Shown here one piece after another: positions 47,966 to 57,733 of a stretch of DNA of 64,000 nucleotides. The position numbers were made by a program, and so were the translations under genes. Below the pieces are notes generated by a model that saw nothing but the letters and a program-made list of their open reading frames with translations, was not told the DNA's origin and searched no databases. Origin of the DNA: Neoceratodus forsteri (Eukaryota; Chordata; Ceratodontiformes; Ceratodontidae); the NCBI GenBank assembly GCA_016271365.2, contig CM028136.1:468718001-468782000 (forward strand), read 5' to 3'. The stretch's first letter is position 1. Every line of letters begins with the position of its first letter.

Positions 47966-48658
47966 ACCTTTCTGCTATGCTTCCCTGGTACCAGGTGTAG
48001 TACCCACACACAAAACTCCTGGCCTAGAGTATAAACAGCATAAATCCTATTTAGTTTGACACCATCTGTCATAGAGGCTAGAGATGCAGTGAATTTAAAT
48101 TTCACTGGTGAAGTGCCCACAAAGTGAGCACTTCATATTGCCATTCCACTATGCAGAATGACCAATACGAAAGACTCACTTTGCCTTGTAATTATTACTT
48201 CACATTTTCATTCTTCCTTAACATGCAGTAAGGCAGAGCGACACGTCTATTGGCAGCCCCCCACACATCACATGGCTTACTGTACTGTAAGTCACATGCT
48301 TTAGCCAGGCAGGAAGGAAGTGACTCATGCAAGGAGATACTTTCACTTTATCCTGTGCAGACTGGAGAGAGAGGAGGCAGTGAGATTGTGAGAGCAGTTA
48401 GGAGATTTAGAGAAAGAGCAAGAGAGAGAGAGGGACAGAGACCCAACAGCTTTTTTATAAGCTACATTTGTTTGTGTTTTGTGTAGACTCTTTTTTGACT
48501 TAATTTGTTCCTGTGAATTTATTTTTTTCTTACTTTTACCAGTTGTTGCTGGGTCTGACTGTGTGTGTGCCTGTGTTGTGTGTGTGTCTTGTGTGTGATT
48601 GCTTTGCATCATTATTCGGACCTAGGGAAGGCAGTCGACTGAGTCGAGTCAAGCAGAG
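47966..48658. other. Gypsy leader remnant and unassigned DNA
   Basis: 47,966 to about 48,110 is probably the gypsy 5' leader. From there to 48,658 there is unassigned DNA with a purine-rich tract (48,370-48,440) and TG-rich sequence (48,560-48,600). It may be the upstream part of the unknown open frames that follow. Confidence 0.4.
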
Positions 48659-49517
48659 ATGGAGCATGGTCAGGGAATGTCTGCAGTGGGGGAAGTTCTG
48701 GGACAGTGGCATGGTCAGGGAAGAGTGCACATGCATGGGGGGTGTCTGGTTCAGGTTGGGCCAGACAAATATCTTGCAGCCCCCCCAGAAGCAGGACCAC
48801 CACCTTCTCAGGCAGTGGCACCACCACCACCACCAACTCATCCTGAGCAGGATGTGCCTGTTCCCCCAGCCCCAAGTGTGGAGCCTCAGCACCGTGACCA
48901 GGCTGCCAGTGCATCTGGCCCCCTACCTGTACTTTGTCCTCCCTGCACCTCCATGGTTTTGGAGTTTTTTGATCATGGTGGGGGGACAGCAGCCTGGTCA
49001 GGTGCTGCATTGTTAGGTTGGAGGTGCAACATGGCCCCTCGGGGACTCACCTGGGGACTGGGGGCCAGCATACCCACATGATCAACCACCACCTGATGGA
49101 GTGGCAGGCTGTCACAAAATGGGCCAGGTCTGCACCTTTTGACCATTCTGTGGCAGAGGGTGTGGCTATGCATGGCCCTAAGATGAGGAGGAGGGCCACG
49201 TCAGCACTTGCCGCTCCACCAATACCACCCCTCCACAACCAGTAGCAGCTGCAACATCTGCAGATCCCAGAGAACTGTCTGTAAGTCAGGCAGACATCAC
49301 AGTTCTTTGGAGCACTGTGGACTTGATGAATGACAGGGTGAGTACTGTTGAGCAGCAGTTGGAGTGGATAGAGGTCCATCAATTGCAGCTGATGTCCATG
49401 CTCCAACTGCTGCTGGACCACCATGGAATCCAGCACTATTTTTTTTCCTCCCACCATGTGCCCCTCCACCCTCCCTTCTGTGTCATAAAATGTATTCCCC
49501 CACCACCCTGTATCTAA
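48659..49517 (+). pseudogene. Unrecognised transposon-like open frames with a C-terminal coiled coil
   Basis: A 140-codon frame starts at 48,659 (MEHGQGMSAVGEV). It has a long Pro-rich stretch (APPPPPTHPEQDVPVPPAPS) and a terminal GGG-rich part. In a second frame, 49,230-49,517 reads PQPVAAATSADPRELSV and then a heptad-like helix, TVDLMNDRVSTVEQQLEW, with LQLMSMLQLLLDHH. I do not recognise the family. Pro-rich linkers followed by a short helix are common in Myb-like proteins of Harbinger transposons, but no Myb domain is visible here, so the function is unknown. The T2-type MITE lies directly downstream. Confidence 0.35.
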
Positions 49518-49657
49518 TTATGCACTTTTGTCTTGTCTTCTGTATGCATGACACTTTGTATCCTGAACCTCCCTTCCTTCTGTTAAGTGTATGTGTGCTG
49601 TTTTGGTTTTCCTTGTTTTAAGTTAAAATGGTTTGTCCCTGTCATCATTATTTCAAC

Positions 49658-50294
49658 TTAAAGAAGTAGTCCAACCCACATTTGAAATAGCATATGTTAT
49701 GCAGAGCATTTTGATGTGCATGTTAAATCCTTCCCCTAGTGTGTCCTTCCCTCTGTCTGCTATTAGGAGTTTTTACTAAATTACTAAATTGTGTCTTCAT
49801 GTTAAATCACTTTATTGTCTTTATTGCTCTGGCAATGCACCCTGTGTCATGTGACAGTGATGTAGTGTAATCCATTGATTTACCAAATGCACAGTTCACA
49901 ACAGCAGAGCTGTGTAACTGACTAGCAGTTTTTGGACAGAAACACCACTCACCTAGCTCTGAGGTGCATGCTATACTGTAACAGTTGCCACTTGGTGTCA
50001 CTGCATAAGAACAGTTACACAGTTCTGCTGTTGTGCATATGGTAAATCTGTGAGCTATGCCACATCACTGTCACATGACACAGAGTGCAATGTCAGAGTG
50101 ATGAAGGCAATAAACTGATTTTACATGAAGAAGATCCACAGGGCTCATAAAACTACCATAAAGGTAGCAGGCTAATTTAATAACAATTCCTAATAGCAGA
50201 CAGAGGGAAGGACGCAGTAAGACTTTACATTCAAATCAGAAGTGCTCTGCATAACATATGTTTTTTTCAAATTTTGTGTTGACTACTCCTTTAA
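49658..50294. mobile_element. T2/Kolobok-type MITE, full-length palindrome
   Basis: Both ends are TTAA plus a matching terminal sequence: TTAAAGAAGTAGTC at left and, inverted, TTAAAGGAGTAGTC at right. The right end fits the TTAAAGGRR terminus described for T2-family MITEs of Xenopus (Kolobok superfamily, TTAA target). The two halves are complementary over almost the whole 637 bp, including CATATGTTATGCAGAGCA and CCTTCCCTCTGTCTGCTATT. There is no coding capacity. Confidence 0.8.
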
Positions 50295-50624
50295 CAAAAC
50301 CATAAATCCATAAATCCACATGAATAGATACCACTAAAAAAGTTTCACTGTGACTGCAACTGTATTTATGACAAAACAAGGCACACAGTAATGAGCCTTG
50401 CATTTTGCCAGTTAGGCTTTCAGTGGTATGCCTAATGAAGGCTTAAGCAGCACAGCGCAGTGGTCATTTGTGTGCGCCTTGTTTTGCCATCAATAAAGTT
50501 GCAGTATCATTGAACATTTTTTTGTGGCATGTATTCATATGGAGTGGTGGCTTTGTGATTTTGTCTTGCACTTTTGGATCCAGGTATTGTGTACCAGCAG
50601 CCGTCCACATAGTGCAGTGTGCTT

Positions 50625-50828
50625 CTTATGGCCCTGTTATATTCCAAGTTAAGAATGTTTGTCCTGACATATTTTAGGTGCCTCAGTAATGTTTATTTTC
50701 TGTCATGGAGTGTTTGTTAAAAAGCAGGACTGAGCAGTGCAGTAATACTGTACTAAACTGCATGTGTACAGCGTACTGTCCTGTGTGTATAGCCACTGTC
50801 CAGCTTCTTTCAAACATATATATATATG
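50625..50828. repeat. Outer palindrome, left arm
   Basis: Complementary to 52,752-52,955: blocks such as GCAGGACTGAGCAGTGCA, AAACTGCATGTGT and CACTGTCCAG are present in inverted orientation there. The unit is also related to the inner palindrome arms (GGTGCCTCAG and GAGCAGTGC blocks). Confidence 0.8.
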
Positions 50829-50833
50829 CTGAC

Positions 50834-51515
50834 TTGTTCCAGTGTTTATGATATAAAAAATAGACATAAGAATATATAACATATATTTTATTTGTACTAT
50901 CAGCAGCAGCCTACAATGCAATATAATATGTCTTCAGAGGTCTCGGTGCAGTCAGTGGGCACCTCAATCACAGTGCATACATGACTTTGAGGAGATCAAT
51001 TCATAGCACTGCTATCTCCTGCTTTTCAACAAACTGTACCCAACAGACATGAAATATTGCTGAGGCACCCCAAATATTTTATGGTGTACAGACATTATAA
51101 AGTCAGAATGTATAACAGGTCTGGTCCACTGCCACCACACTGTGCTACCACTGGTGCCATGTTGTGGTGTACAGCAACTTGCTGCAAAATTGCCACTGCC
51201 AGTCTAAACTAGAAAGACATCACTTGGTCCAGAACAAAAAATGCAAAGAAGAAATGTGGTAGCACAGTGTGGTGGCAGTGGACTGGACCTGTTCTATATT
51301 TTCTGATTTTATAATGTCTGTACACCATGAAATATTTTGGGTGCCTCAGCAATATTTCATGTCTGCTGGGTATAGTTTGTTGAAAAGCTGGAGTGAGCAG
51401 TGCTATGATCTCCTAAAAAATCATGTGTGCACTCTGACTGAGGTGCACACTGCCCATCAACTGCACCGCTGCTGCTGATGGTACAAATAAAACATATGTA
51501 TTATAAATGGAACAC
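50834..51515. repeat. Inner palindrome, ~250-bp arms
   Basis: Left arm about 50,834-51,155 and right arm about 51,257-51,515. Shared blocks in inverted orientation include GTGGTAGCACAGTGTGGTGG, TTATAATGTCTGTACACCAT, CAGACATGAAATATTGCTGA and TTTATTTGTAC with CATCAGCAGCAGC. The left arm has about 33 bp extra near 50,915. A foldback transposon nested between the arms of a related palindrome. Confidence 0.85.
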
Positions 51516-51516
51516 A

Positions 51517-52680
51517 ATGGGTAAAAATTTGTGGAATATTGTCAGACATCGGTGAAGTGACAAGTGGGGTCCCACAGGGCTCTGTCCTTGGACCAACTTT
51601 ATTTAACCAGTTCATTTCAGATATGCAGATTAGTTCAAATACCCTCCTATCAAAATTCGCTGATGACACCAAATTGGGAGGGAAAGCGGATTCACCAGAA
51701 ATAGGAATCAGCTGCTTAAAGATTTAACCATAATTGAGAAATGGGCAAACATAAATAGCCTGGATTTTAACATTAATAAATGCACTGTACTTCATTTAGA
51801 TAAAAATAATCCACTTCTGTCTTACAAATTAAACAATATTACATTAAAGGTTACAAGTTGTGAAAAGAACCTAGGGATCATAGTGAATAACAAACTCACC
51901 TTAACTGATCACTGTAATAAACTAGCCAAGTATTCTAATGGACTTCTTAAGAGAATAGATCATGTTTTCGTAACTAAATCAGAACACTGTATAATTTCCC
52001 TCTATTGAACATACATCAGGCCACACTCGGATTATGGCTCACCCTTTTGGAGCCCCTATTTAAAGAAGGACAAGGCGAAGGTTGAGGGCATTCAAAGGAG
52101 AGCAACCAGGATGGTTCCCCACTTGGCACAGCTATGCTATGCAGACAGGCTTCATAAACTATAATTACATTATTTAGAGACAAGGCAAAAAAGGGGAGAT
52201 CTTTTGTTTTTATACAAAATATTACAAAACCCTGTCTTAATGTAGCAATGTGGGATGGACCTTGCCGATAGAAGACTTATACCTAGGCTGCATTCTAGGC
52301 AACTGCAAATTCAGAAAGCTACAATAGTAGCCACAGACATTGCCAACTATTTCCCAAAATTTCTGTGATATTTCTGGAGACATCTCCTCCTTTCTGCATT
52401 TCTGCAGTGGAGCAGCAGAGAGAAACTCTTTAGAAATTTTGCGAAATATCTGGACATCGCTGGCAGTGTCTGTGGCTACTACTGTAGTACTAACAAGTGA
52501 CTGCAGTTTTTTACAGTAAGGGCTCCTAGAATGTGAAATAAGTTACCAGAACATCTTGTGAACAGTACAAACTTTGATCTATTTAAAACAAATGTAGACC
52601 TCTGGCTAAATGGTAATTAAAATCTCAATGATGCACATAATTTTGGGGGGCATTCTCGATGGGTAATTAGTCTTCTTATG
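51517..52680 (+). pseudogene. CR1-type LINE reverse transcriptase remnant
   Basis: Plus strand. SGVPQGSVLGPTLFNQF (51,561-51,612) and SKFADDTKLGGKA (51,648-51,690) mark the catalytic end of reverse transcriptase. The region after it has LTIIEKWANINSLDFNINK, KNLGIIVNNKLTLTDHC, RPHSDYGSPFWSPYLKKD near 52,020 and VEGIQRRATRMV. ETRQKRGDLLFLYKIL near 52,180-52,230 closes the CR1-like C-terminus. A 5'-truncated dead copy lying between the arms of the outer palindrome. A short A-poor 3' region runs to about 52,680. Confidence 0.85.
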
Positions 52681-52751
52681 CCTTAAATACCAAGTAATAC
52701 CAAGTAGTCTTATCTTTATTCTTTATACCATAAACACCTGAACAAGTTATC

Positions 52752-52955
52752 ATATATATGTTTGCAAGAAACTGGACAGTGTCTGCACACACAGGACATT
52801 ACACTGCACACATGCAGTTTAGCACAGTATTATTGCACTGCTCAGTCCTGCATTTTAACAAACACGTCACAATACCACTATGGAAAGTAAACATTACTGA
52901 GACTCCAAAAATATTTATTTTTGGAAATAGACATTTTGAAGTTGGACTATAACTA
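52752..52955. repeat. Outer palindrome, right arm
   Basis: Inverted partner of 50,625-50,828, with GCACTGCTCAGTCCTGCATT and ACACATGCAGTTTAGCACAG clearly readable. Confidence 0.8.
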
Positions 52956-52960
52956 GGAAT

Positions 52961-53273
52961 GGAATTCATTAATGGCACAGTCAGTGTTTGGCACAGTGTT
53001 CACACTCACACACTGTCACCAGAATTAATGTGCATCCCCAAAATGCTACTGTCTTGTGTCCAGAAAATTCCCTAGTCCAGACAAAGTGAAATGAAAGGGT
53101 AACAAACAATGCAAAGTCTCCCAGAATTAATGGCACACTCAGTCATGAGTGCAGTGGTCACACACAGTCACCAGAATTAATGTGCATCCCAAAAATACTA
53201 CTGTCATGTGTCCAGAAAATTCCCCATTCCAGACTAAGTGAAATGAGAGTGTAACAAGAAATGCAAAGTCTCC
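52961..53273. repeat. Tandem duplication of ~155 bp
   Basis: Copies at about 52,961-53,121 and 53,122-53,273 share CACCAGAATTAATGTGCATC, GTGTCCAGAAAATTCCC and AATGCAAAGTCTCC in the same order, with a few differences. Confidence 0.9.
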
Positions 53274-55316
53274 ACACTCCAATAAGAACTAAGTGTTCTG
53301 CTGCTGCTGTTGGGATTACATGTAATACTGCAGCTGATCTGAATGTGATGGGATGATGCACAGTGTCTTGTCAAACAGTGTGCAAGAAGGATAACCTGAC
53401 CTGACCATTGAATTTACCTTCCAAGATGATGAGACTGAGAATGCTGTTGGTTGCCCAAAGTGGGCTGCACCAACCCCAACAGGAAGGATGTCCTTTGTGT
53501 GTACACAAATACTACCCTTGGTAAGTTGATTAATGTACCTGCCCAGCACCATCATTGTTTTCCACAGAACCTGACCTTACCTGTGTGAGATATATATATA
53601 TATATATATACACATATATACACACACATGTAATCATTGTTTTGTTTTGTGTCACAGGTTACATAGTCACACTTGGTGTGTGCATTTCTGTGCTTGATGA
53701 GGAATTGTGATATTAGAATACTGTTAAGCCAGTGAAGGTAAGTATTTTTTTTTGGGGGGGGGGGGGCATTTCAATTACAAGAAAGTTTCATAAATGGTTG
53801 GTTTATTGTTTGGTAAATTCTTCACAAGTTTTATCTGCATCCTCTTCCAGTCCAGTACTGATGGTCATGGTCATGGATTCATATTACTTGTTGTGTTGTG
53901 TCTGTCAGCCCAGAGGGATGATGTTGAACTTGTTATTTGGAGAAAGCAACAATGTTAGCACACAGCATCAGAAAGTTTCCTCCTAAAAGAGATGAACAAG
54001 GAATTATTAGTATTTGATTGCAATAACACATTATGTTTAAAGTGTGGCTATTCCATCCTGTCATATATGCTGATTATTGAATTGTGACTGTGAAGATGAA
54101 GAACGTGATTTGTCTCAGAGTGGGAGTCATGATGAGTGTCTGGTGTGACATGACTAATAATAGTAAACTGTACACGAATGCGAATACCTATGGTTGTACA
54201 TCCCTGACCTGTACCAAACAAAACTACTCAATTTGAAAACTCATATTAATAAGTACGATGGTGAAGCAGATGCAAAGGCACAACACCTAACCAGTGCTCA
54301 CAAGTCACAAATCCAAATCTGGAAAAGAATACCTTTTGCTGGTTGGAGCGGAGGGGGCAGTGCACTGCAGTAACAGTCCACTACCAGTAAAGATACCTCA
54401 AAGCAGTACAAAAAAAATCATGCAGGTTCAGTGGATAGCAGGTTCACACTGCTGCAATTTCTGTGTGTCACAATAAAATGTGTCTGATTTGATGACACAC
54501 ATCACACACACACTCACACACATACTACAAGTAATGTGCAGCAAATTGAAAACTTCACTAATATAACCAAATATTTTAAACACACTGAAATTATGCACTG
54601 CTGCACCACAACAATCAGCAAAAAATGTAAAAAATTAATTCAAATATTACTATGTTTACATTAACACAGTTATACAACAAAAATATAACCAAAACAAAAA
54701 GACTACCTTTTTCTCTAAGTTAATCTACCTACACCACACATACGCCCCTCCCCCAAAGCACACTTCCAGTGTCTGTTAGTATACAAACTTGAATGTTCAA
54801 AATGAACATTCAAACTCTACACTCAAACAATAAACACTCGATGATAAACACTCGATGATATGAGTACAGGAGGGTTTCCTACAATCAATGTACTATATTT
54901 TGAGCAAAAAAATGGCTCAAAAAGGATTCTTTAACAGCTTTTACAGAGTTTGAATTACACAGCTCTGACAACAAGCTGTCTCCAGCTACCACTACACACA
55001 CACTATACAGAACTGAGGCTGTGCAGAACAATCTAGAGCCCATGGGACCTGCAATCCCATGAATTGATGCAAAATTTGCCTTGGAGCCCAAAAACAAGGC
55101 AAAGTGATGTGAAGTACATTGAAATCAATGCACTTCACCTAAAAATGGGCACAGAAGTGGTTTGTGGAAGGTGGAGTAATGTGAAGTGCATTGAAATCAA
55201 TGACTTTGTGATCCTCATTATGATGTGAAGTACTCCGCTTCATGTTGCAGCGTGCTTTGTGGATGCCCCACTCCTTGAATTGCTTCATGGAGTGAATTTT
55301 GGCCAATTCTCCTACC
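53274..55316. other. No recognisable gene; simple repeats and small hairpins
   Basis: Contains a (TA)n/(CA)n tract at 53,590-53,628, a G-run at 53,754-53,766, a duplicated ATAAACACTCGATGAT near 54,826-54,859, and a hairpin GTGAAGTACATTG/CAATGCACTTCAC near 55,110-55,139 with a partial second copy near 55,179. It lies inside the 5' region of the gypsy element, but I could not identify gypsy leader sequence or its primer-binding site here. Confidence 0.45.
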
Positions 55317-55410
55317 TCTAGTAGAAGCATAGGTCAGGAAGCATAGGAAAACAAGGAGCAGTTGTAAAATTCCCAAGTAACATTTTATTATTATCAATAA
55401 CAGCAAAATA

Positions 55411-55990
55411 GGCCAGCCCAGTGGCGCTGACGGCTGAGGCACTGGTTGCTGCACCTCGGCCATGCCAGTGACTGGTGTTCTGGAATGGGCATGGGTCACC
55501 AGGGGTTGGCAGGAGAGGAGAAGGATTGAGCGTCTGAAGGGGGGGTCCACAGCAGTCGATGGAGATTTGCCTCCTGGTGGAGGATGTGGGACTGCATGTT
55601 CTGCTGCACATAGGGGTGGAGCTGGGGGAAGACATCTGGAGGTAGTGCATGTGGACATGTGCTTACTCCCCTCCAGTGACGTCATTGCACATCCTCAGCT
55701 CCAAGGTAAAAAATGGAGGATGGTACCTGTGTTGAGTGACTTGATGGCCATCCGTGAGCTTCACTCAATTGTTGGGCACTCTAGCTGGATCTGAGTTCTG
55801 TGGGGAGTCAGGGGCTCCCTGCAGCCCTGCTGTGGAGGGTACAACTGCAGGGGTAATGGTGCCAAACAGACCACGGTAGAGGCGGACAGTGGCTAGAATC
55901 TCCAGAAGGATGTGAGGTCAAGAGGGGAGCAGACCAGATGGCCAGGGAAAGAGGAGGTAAAAAGAGATAGCTAAAAAAAACAAAAAAATA
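55411..55990 (+). pseudogene. Retroposed sequence of unknown origin with 15-bp target duplication
   Basis: AATAACAGCAAAATA occurs at 55,396-55,410 and again at 55,991-56,005, and an A-rich tail (AAAAAAAACAAAAAAATAA) ends the insert. This is the signature of L1-type retroposition, read 5' to 3' on the plus strand. The body is GC-rich with an open frame at 55,462-55,794 (110 codons, MPVTGVLEWAWVTRGW to GHSSWI) that matches nothing I recognise. There is no obvious tRNA or 7SL head, so a processed pseudogene or partial transposon transcript is likelier than a SINE. Confidence 0.75.
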
Positions 55991-56220
55991 AATAACAGCA
56001 AAATAAAAATAAAAATTATTAAATATAACTATTTACAAAGGCAGTACAAACAGAGAAAACAAGGTCTTTCCTTCATCTGAGGGAATCTCTAATTCCAAGT
56101 TTCAATTTCTCAGTGTCTCTCACAGTCTAGGAAAATTGCTGCTCTTATTTCTGCCTCCTGAGCTCATTAAGAGACCAAAACTTTGTAAGTTTCTTTCCTT
56201 GCAGGTGCAAGAAAATAGAA

Positions 56221-56388
56221 AATTTTATTTATTTATTTAGTTTTTGTTGACCGGGCAAGTGCATTAGACACATCCTGCCTATTTTCAGGCATGACCCGGG
56301 GGAGGGGGATACAGATGAATGTCAACTGACCTTGAACCAGATTAAGCTGTTGGTAATATTTTTAGTGAATGAGGGAAATTTGGCCAGG
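56221..56388 (-). mobile_element. LINE/SINE tail fragment inserted in the 5' LTR
   Basis: Starts with ATTTTATTTATTTATTTAG (A-rich tail on the minus strand), then GGGCAAGTGCATTAGACA and ATTTTCAGGCATGACCCGGG. The latter blocks resemble the inverted tail of the family A SINE and of the L2-like LINE. The other LTR lacks the segment, which defines its edges. Confidence 0.75.
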
Positions 56389-57490
56389 ACATGAGGTCCC
56401 AGAACTGGCCTCTTGTTGACAGCTCTGCAAAAGAGTTTTGTGCTGCATGTCAAGGTTAACCCCCTAAATTCTAAATAGCTTATTGCAATCATTTCAACAG
56501 TTTAACTATATACAGTTTCAAACTAGGGGATTCCAGTATCACATACGGTTTCACACAAAAATTCACATATATTTTTATAAACACAAATACACAAAGGGAA
56601 AGAAAAGACAGAAACAGCAAGTGAAGGCAGAGAGATAGCAAAAGGTGGAGAATTGTGAGACCATCAGAATGATCAGTTCCTAGGTCTCACAAGAATATTT
56701 GGTTGGCCAACCGGACAGACAAGAGACAGAAAAGGAGAGGACAGAATAGAACATATCCTTGCATTTTAACTCTTTCTGCATAACAAATGGGACAGGGTCT
56801 CATTCAGCCCTGTCACAGAAATCATACACAACAAATCTGCTGAGATTTTACAATAACGTTAATTCACATCTGGACAATGGATCATCAATAGATGTCACAT
56901 ACCTGGATTTCAAAAAAGCATTCGATAAGGTACCACATCAGAATTTAATAGGAAGACTAAGGAATCTCAAAATGGATAGTTATCTGATAAGGTGGATAGA
57001 GAACTGGTTGTTTGATAGAGAACAAAGAGTTAGGGTACAAGGATATTTATCCTCACCCATCAAAGTGACCAGCAGAATCCCACAGGGATAGATTCTGGGA
57101 CTGATTCTATTTAAGATGTACATTTCAGACACAGGAAGGGGATTGGAGTCATGGTATAAAGTTTTTGAAGATGACACAAACTGGGTACTGGAGTGGATAT
57201 CACGGAAGAGAGTGAGGCAGTCCAGATGGATTTGGATAGATTGGTGTTGTGGGCAAAGAACAGAGGAATTTTCTTTAATACATCTAAATGCAGAGTAATG
57301 CACTTTGGGAGATTAAATCTGGGCTTCAAATACTCCATACAAGACAGGATATTACAGGAAACTGTACAACAGAAAGACTTGAGCATTATAATAACTGGTG
57401 ACCCTGTTTAATAACCGGATTATGAGTACTGTCAAATGCCATAATAACCTGAAATTGGGTTATTATGGCATTCTCATCATTTAATACACC

Positions 57491-57564
57491 ACGCTAAGTC
57501 GCGCTAAGTCACGCTAAGTCGCACTAAGCCACGCTAAGTCACGCAAAGCCGTGCAAACCTGTGC
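57491..57564. repeat. Decamer tandem array, about 7 units
   Basis: Units are variants of ACGCTAAGTC (ACGCTAAGTC, GCGCTAAGTC, GCACTAAGCC, ACGCAAAGCC, GTGCAAACCT), the period staying exactly 10 bp. Confidence 0.95.
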
Positions 57565-57597
57565 AAAAAAACAGCAATGATAAAAATTAAAAGATAG

Positions 57598-57733
57598 GCA
57601 AGTGTGTTTTTATGGATTTATTTTACAAACCCTCGTGTGTGATGATCTGTATAAATCTCTCGAGCTTCGCTCTCGAGGTTTATGGGTCATCACACACCTC
57701 GGGTGTGTAAAAAAATTCATAACACACACTTGC
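57598..57733. repeat. Long hairpin, ~65-bp arms
   Basis: Arms 57,598-57,664 and 57,670-57,733 pair with a few mismatches. The loop end is CTCTCGAGCTTCGCTCTCGAG, itself an inner stem. Compare the hairpins at 4,798 and 20,016. Confidence 0.88.

Larger units (their letters stand above)
31366..56817 (-). mobile_element. Gmr1-like gypsy LTR retrotransposon, expanded to 25 kb by nested insertions
   Basis: LTRs at 31,366-32,100 and 55,317-56,817 are in the same orientation. The outer ends are TG and CA, and each is flanked outside by GAAAT (31,361-31,365 and 56,818-56,822). Between them, in minus-strand order, lie gag with a SCAN-like region (47,965-47,105), a repeated gag linker (41,977-41,592 and 36,497-35,680), zinc knuckle, protease, integrase, reverse transcriptase, RNase H and a polypurine tract. 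Subtracting the recognised insertions leaves LTRs of about 735-738 bp each, which supports the pairing. All reading frames carry stops. The 48.1-55.3 kb part is mostly later insertions, and the primer-binding site is not recognisable. Confidence 0.8.
55317..56817 (-). repeat. 5' LTR of the gypsy element, with two insertions
   Basis: Matches the LTR at 31,366-32,100 from GCATAGGTCAGGAAGCATAG through CCCTGTCACA. A 580-bp retrocopy plus its 15-bp duplication and a 168-bp tail fragment are inserted; removing them leaves about 738 bp. The outer end is CA followed by GAAAT. Confidence 0.88.
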
